Of a stretch of DNA of 64,000 nt, positions 59,873 through 64,000 are shown one piece after another. A program made the translations under genes and the position numbers. The DNA is from Hypsibius dujardini (Eukaryota; Tardigrada; Eutardigrada; Parachela; Hypsibiidae). The notes beneath the pieces are model-generated. The model made no database searches, was not told where the DNA came from, and saw only the letters and a list, made by a program, of their open reading frames with translations. The stretch's first letter is position 1. Each line of letters starts with the position of its first letter. The stretch lies in NCBI GenBank assembly GCA_001579985.1, contig LRSR01002423.1, positions 1 to 64,000 on the forward strand. Reading direction: 5' to 3'.

Positions 59873-62800
59873 ATGGATCGACCAGATGCCGGAATGGATC
59901 CCGAGCAGATCCACCATAAACTACAGTCGGGGCTTTTTAAATTTCTCATCAGGCGCTTGTCCATCGGATTTGGTATTACCATTGAACTTGCCGAGGAGTT
60001 GGTCAGTCAGAGTCTTGAGGTAAGAATACTAAGGACAATCAAACCCCTTCCTCTGACTGCGTAGAGTGCTAAGGCTAGGAGGCTGTCCCCTTTTCTGTTC
60101 TAGAGTGCTGATCAAATGGTCTCTTTAGGCGATCATTACTAATTTTAATGTTGTGCGGCCTAAGTCTTACTGAGCCTTTAAGCGCAAGAACCCAATCTTT
60201 CGACGGCGGTTGAGTAAACTATAAAATCGTAGAGGTTAACAAAATGTGCGTGTTGGTTTGTCTCTGACCAATTGTTTGTCCAGTGATCATTATTTAGGGT
60301 CTCAACTCTCAATGTTTTTTGTTGAGAAATCATTAAGGGTTTTCAAAACGATTTATAAAAATCACATTAAATCCAGTGATTATTTGTTTGTGGCCGATTT
60401 TTATTAATTCCAAAATAAATACTAAAACTTCTTATGTCCACTCAAAATGTGTTCAATATGATGACCGCCCTTCTCGATCATCATTTTGACGCGACCGGGC
60501 CAAGATTTGAGAGCTCTATGAATTTTGCGCTGGTCAAGCGTGGACCACACTGAAGACATAACACGTTTCGAGCCTATGACAGTAGTCGGAGCCTTGTTAA
60601 ACAATTCCCATTTAAAAATCCCGTTCACACAAAAATCCATCGGAGCCAAATCAGGGCTGTTGCCCGTCCAATCCTCTTTCGGAACGAACCGAATTGGAGC
60701 CGAACGAAGCCAATCTTGTGTGAGTTTCGATGCGTGGGAGGGGGCGGAGTCATGGTGGAAAACGGCTTTCTTCAAAAGCTTCCCAGGGAACAAACGAGGC
60801 ACGTCATCCCGAAACATCGGCGTGAGTACTTTCTCGATGTAGTACTTGGAGTTTATTTTTGCACCTGGTTCGATGAAACAAATCTTAGTCTTCCCGCGAT
60901 TGCAGACTCCCGCAACGAACATCACGCCTTTGGGATGAGATTCCTTCCAGAACTTTGTCCAACTTTCCTCCGTGCGTTCTACCCGGAATTCGTGGTAAAT
61001 CCTCCGCCGTCCTTTGCAGTTGGTGAGGTACACCCAGGCCTCATCAATTGTCAAGACATTTTCTCATTTTCGACCGCTGATCCAATTCAGGAAGCGTGGA
61101 CCTCGTGCGAGGCGTTGTTGAATCATCGCATCCGACAGCCCGTGCACTCTGTACTTTTTTCGCACCTTCCCCTCCAATTCCTCGCTGATGACGCGCTGAA
61201 TGGTGGCCTGCGATACTCCCAGCTCAAGAGCGATCTGAGATTGAGTCTGTGGGTTGGGTCCAGTCGTGGCCTTCTTGACTTTTTTGACGAGGGCTGCAGT
61301 CCTCACTTTTGCCTTGCCGGAGTTTGTCGCTTTTGATGGTGGTTTGGGTCGGCCGGCTTCTTCCGCTGCATTTTCCCTAGTGACTTTGTTGACTCCCGAT
61401 TTCGAAACAGCGATATTCCGAAGGGATAGTGCATTCACAATTTCGGTAGCCGAATATTTAAGGGTGTGCAAGGTCAAAATGGAGTGACGCACTTCCAAAG
61501 ATAGTTTACGAGGCATCTTTAACACGCACTACAATCACTAAACTTTTGAAGCACGGCAAACTGGTCTGATCAGCTGTTCGATCACTGAGATGGATTGTGC
61601 AATGTGAGGCGCGCGCACGCAGAATTAAAAACGAGGCCGGCCACAAACAAATGAATCGGCCTCTGTAAGAGGACACTGGTGAACATCGGTAAATGCAAAA
61701 CGAGACAAAAATGGAAAGAGGAAGTGGAAGGGGATTTGTAGCCCAAGCCTATTCGGGGGGGGGCAAAGGTCTCCCTTGTCAAATGCTTCCCCCCAAGCCC
61801 ATTCGAGTGGGGGGGGGGACAAAGGTCTCCCTTGTCAAATGCCTCACCCCCCAAGCTTATTCGAGTGGGGGGGGGCAAAGGTCTCCCTTGTCAAATGTCC
61901 CACCCCCCCTTCACCACAAGGGCAAGCTTTAGTTTACAGCTTAGCTTTAGTTTTCATTTCTCCTTTTTCTCTGGCTTGCCCCGCCCCATTTGCCGGGAGC
62001 CCAAAAAATTGTCAGCCTTTTATTTTAGCTATTATTTTTGTAACGATAGTGTGCGCCGCTTTGATGTGCAGGTGATTACATCGGCGGAGGATTTCTTTAA
62101 ACCGGACGGGGAACAAGTTCTTTTTGTTGCCTACCACGTCCACAAATCTGCGGCAGGTACTTTTTAATGTCCAATTAACACTGATAACACTGATCGGCCG
62201 GTTGATTGAGCTGTTCCCCATTTCAAAGCAGGAATGTGATTTATCGATTCAGTGATTGATTGATTAATTTGCGCAGGTGAAGTGTTTTCTGAATTCAGAT
62301 TGTTCTTTGTGCTACTGCTGATTCATTTCTCCCGATCAAGTTCTATTATCGCTTGCATAAACTATGAAGTTATTTTGCAGGGAAAGAGAAAGAACCGCAG
62401 GGTTTCCTCACGACCCATGAACTCGAGTCGGACACGGTCAAGAGCGATACGATTTACCTGCTGAAAGTCAACAAAAACGTCACGCTCACCGACAAAAACG
62501 TTTCTGACGTGAGTGCTCATTTCCGTGAAAATTTGGCGAATTTTGTTTTATCCCAACAGATGAAGACATCTTTGTTATTTTTGTGTGTGTCTGTCTGTCT
62601 GTCTGTCTGTCTGTAGGAGACTTCATTTGGCGTCTTGAACACATCGAAATTTGCCGGCGTTTACACTGCCCTGACGGATAAAGTCAACCAAATCAAAACC
62701 GTTCTGTCAGCATGGGAAGGCGCCGCGGATACGGAGGATTTCTTGCTCAGTCCCGACAGGAAGCCCTTTTTCGTTCGCATGATGGACGAAGCGATGGCAT

Positions 62801-64000
62801 CGGTCGCAGGTTCGTGTCTGCTTTGAGTAAATCCTTCGTTCTGCACTCTTTAGTTAACTACAAGGCCAAGGGCCATCATGCTCCAAATTATTAGAACGAT
62901 TTATTGCGTAGTTGTTTTTTGTTGTTGTGATTTTTCAAAGTTGAGCAAATGTTTATGACGACTCCTGTAATCATGAAAACAGCATGGGGAAAACATGAGA
63001 AAAAACATGGGAAAGTTGAGTATGTTACAGAAACGGAGAAGGCGGTCGTGGAGGCCTCCGCCCTCACCCTCATGGATTGGCGGCCGTCCCGCGAATCCGA
63101 TTCCGAGGCGAAGGCCATCCAAGATGCGGAAAGCCTTCCGATGGTCTTCAATACGGTCACACACACCCTCCGAGAGATTGCGAATGTAATGCTTCTGCCT
63201 CTTTGCTCAAAACGTTTGTGTGGTTTCGCTCTGTTAGCTAGTCATTTCTCATGTTTTCGTCCACATGTGTGCGTAGATTAACGCACAAGTCTTCAGCACG
63301 ACGCAGTTCTTGGGTAATCAGGCCGACGGCACGGGGGCTGACATTCTAGATGAGGTCTTTGTCTGGCGGACCTCGGTCATCAAATTCAACCGGCTACTGC
63401 ATATGCTGCGCTCGGACTCTTTCCAGCACGCCATGCAGGTCTTCCTGAAAAATCAGTCTGATGAGGAGAAACGACAGCAGGCGCGGGTGCGAATAGAAAA
63501 AACTGTCTTTCGTTAAAATTTCCAGACAAACAAATTTATTTATTCATTAAATAAATAAAATAAATTAGATTTATTATAAAATATATTATATATATATAAT
63601 ATAAATTTGTATAAAAAATTAGATTTATTTGCACGTTTACATTTGAATTAATTAACGAAAATGTTTATTATTATTTTATTTATTATTTTATTTATTTATT
63701 ATGTGGGCTCCCTTTCATTTCGCAACATTTGAGACTGCGTTTTGTTTTTAGGACTTGTGGTCAGTTCTGGTATCACGAACGTCCGAAGTCTTCGGCGACG
63801 TGCGGAAAACATACGCAGTTGTTCTTGAATGCGCGGAGAAATTTTACGTTCTCTTCTATCCGACGATGGTGTGCATGATTTGTAGCCTGATCCCGTGCCG
63901 GTGTCCTTATTCCTTGCGGTTTTTCCAGAGAGACGTTAACCAACATTTACCTTCGCTCATCCAGTGGATCTGTACGGTTGAGTTTTCGTCCAACATTTTC
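59873..64000 (+). CDS. Probable axonemal dynein heavy chain, N-terminal tail (5' part, runs off the window)
   Basis: Exons: 59873-60019, 62072-62156, 62381-62508, 62617-62809, 62941-63185, 63277-63486, 63752-63868, 63929 onward. All join in frame to about 399 residues. The order of features fits a dynein heavy-chain tail: an N-terminal segment with DFFKPDGEQVLFVAYHV and IYLLKVNKNVTL; then SFGVLNTSKFAGVYTALTD; then the start of a DHC_N1-like region with EVFVWRTSVIKFNRLLHMLR, ARDLWSVLVSRTSEVF and RDVNQHLPSLIQWICTVEFS. Similarity is by pattern, not by a single decisive motif; the motor domain would lie beyond the window. The ATG at 59873 begins an open exon with a good GTAAGA donor. Another large tail protein cannot be excluded. 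Confidence 0.5.
60422..61525 (-). mobile_element. mariner/Tc1-superfamily transposase (DD37D), one internal stop, in dynein-like intron 1
   Basis: On the minus strand an N-terminal part (61525-61064; MPRKLSLEVRHSILTLHTLK, helix-turn-helix with QSQIALELGVSQATIQRVI) and a catalytic part (to 60422) are in the same frame, separated by one TGA after WISGRK. Catalytic residues are present: TIDEAW (Asp), HHDSAPSHASK (Asp) and SPDLAPMDF (Asp), with 37 residues between the second and third. Length is about 367 residues including the stop. It is the best-preserved transposase here and belongs to the same DD37 group as the 42.2-43.5 kb element. I did not find its terminal inverted repeats. Confidence 0.88.
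61741..61915. repeat. 56-bp minisatellite, three units
   Basis: Three tandem units each contain CAAAGGTCTCCCTTGTCAAA, bracketed by poly-G and poly-C runs, in intron 1 of the dynein-like gene next to the mariner copy. Confidence 0.9.
62586..62616. repeat. CTGT microsatellite forming the splice acceptor tract
   Basis: A pure TCTG run ends directly in TAG at 62616, the acceptor of the exon starting at 62617, so the repeat itself serves as the polypyrimidine tract. Confidence 0.85.
63530..63700. repeat. AT-rich low-complexity intron sequence
   Basis: ATTTATT/ATATAT-rich sequence in the 63487-63751 intron of the dynein-like gene. Confidence 0.7.

Overview
The window is genomic DNA of a small-intron invertebrate animal, probably a non-nematode bilaterian. 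Genes are split by many introns, often 50-120 bp long, with GT-AG borders and the standard code. They encode animal families: PPIP5K, QRICH2/C16orf96, prominin, CCDC13, a CK1-like kinase, a Ly6-type surface protein and a probable dynein heavy-chain tail. Motile-cilium families argue against nematodes. I cannot name the phylum or species. Exon models were built by hand from reading-frame continuity across GT/AG sites; the main gene models close in frame from end to end.

Layout. 1-5528 (+): the last 16 coding exons of a PPIP5K/VIP1 inositol-pyrophosphate kinase, with introns full of CTGT microsatellite. 5.5-24.5 kb: a tandem array of three complete genes on the minus strand (8397-11284, 14407-17465, 20611-23873). 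Each encodes about 770 residues: an Hsp70-type nucleotide-binding domain, a Pro/Ala linker, a helical region and a C-terminal C3HC4 RING finger. Broken copies of the PPIP5K 3' end lie between the array members, so the duplicated unit carried the neighbouring gene's tail. 25.8-32.0 kb (-): a 13-exon QRICH2/C16orf96-like (DUF4795) gene. 32-38.4 kb: no convincing gene, but palindromes and small transposon-like elements. 38.4-45.7 kb (+): a 17-exon prominin (CD133) gene whose introns hold a mariner element, two short TIR elements and a large inverted duplication of its own exon 6. 46.4-50.2 kb: unrecognised genes. 50.7-53.2 kb (-): a divergent CK1-family kinase, head to head with CCDC13 (53.8-56.7 kb, +). 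57.4-58.2 kb (+): a Ly6/quiver-like GPI-anchored protein. 59.9 kb to the end (+): the 5' part of a probable axonemal dynein heavy chain, with a mariner copy in intron 1.

The best candidate for something undescribed is the Hsp70-RING array. It joins in one polypeptide a chaperone-type client or nucleotide module and a ubiquitin-ligase module, which elsewhere work as separate partners (Hsp70 with CHIP). Each copy has different changes at nucleotide-binding positions and patches of strong divergence, while non-coding DNA upstream of two copies is nearly identical. Several of the other genes (QRICH2-like, CCDC13, dynein-like, possibly prominin) belong to families linked to cilia or sperm flagella.
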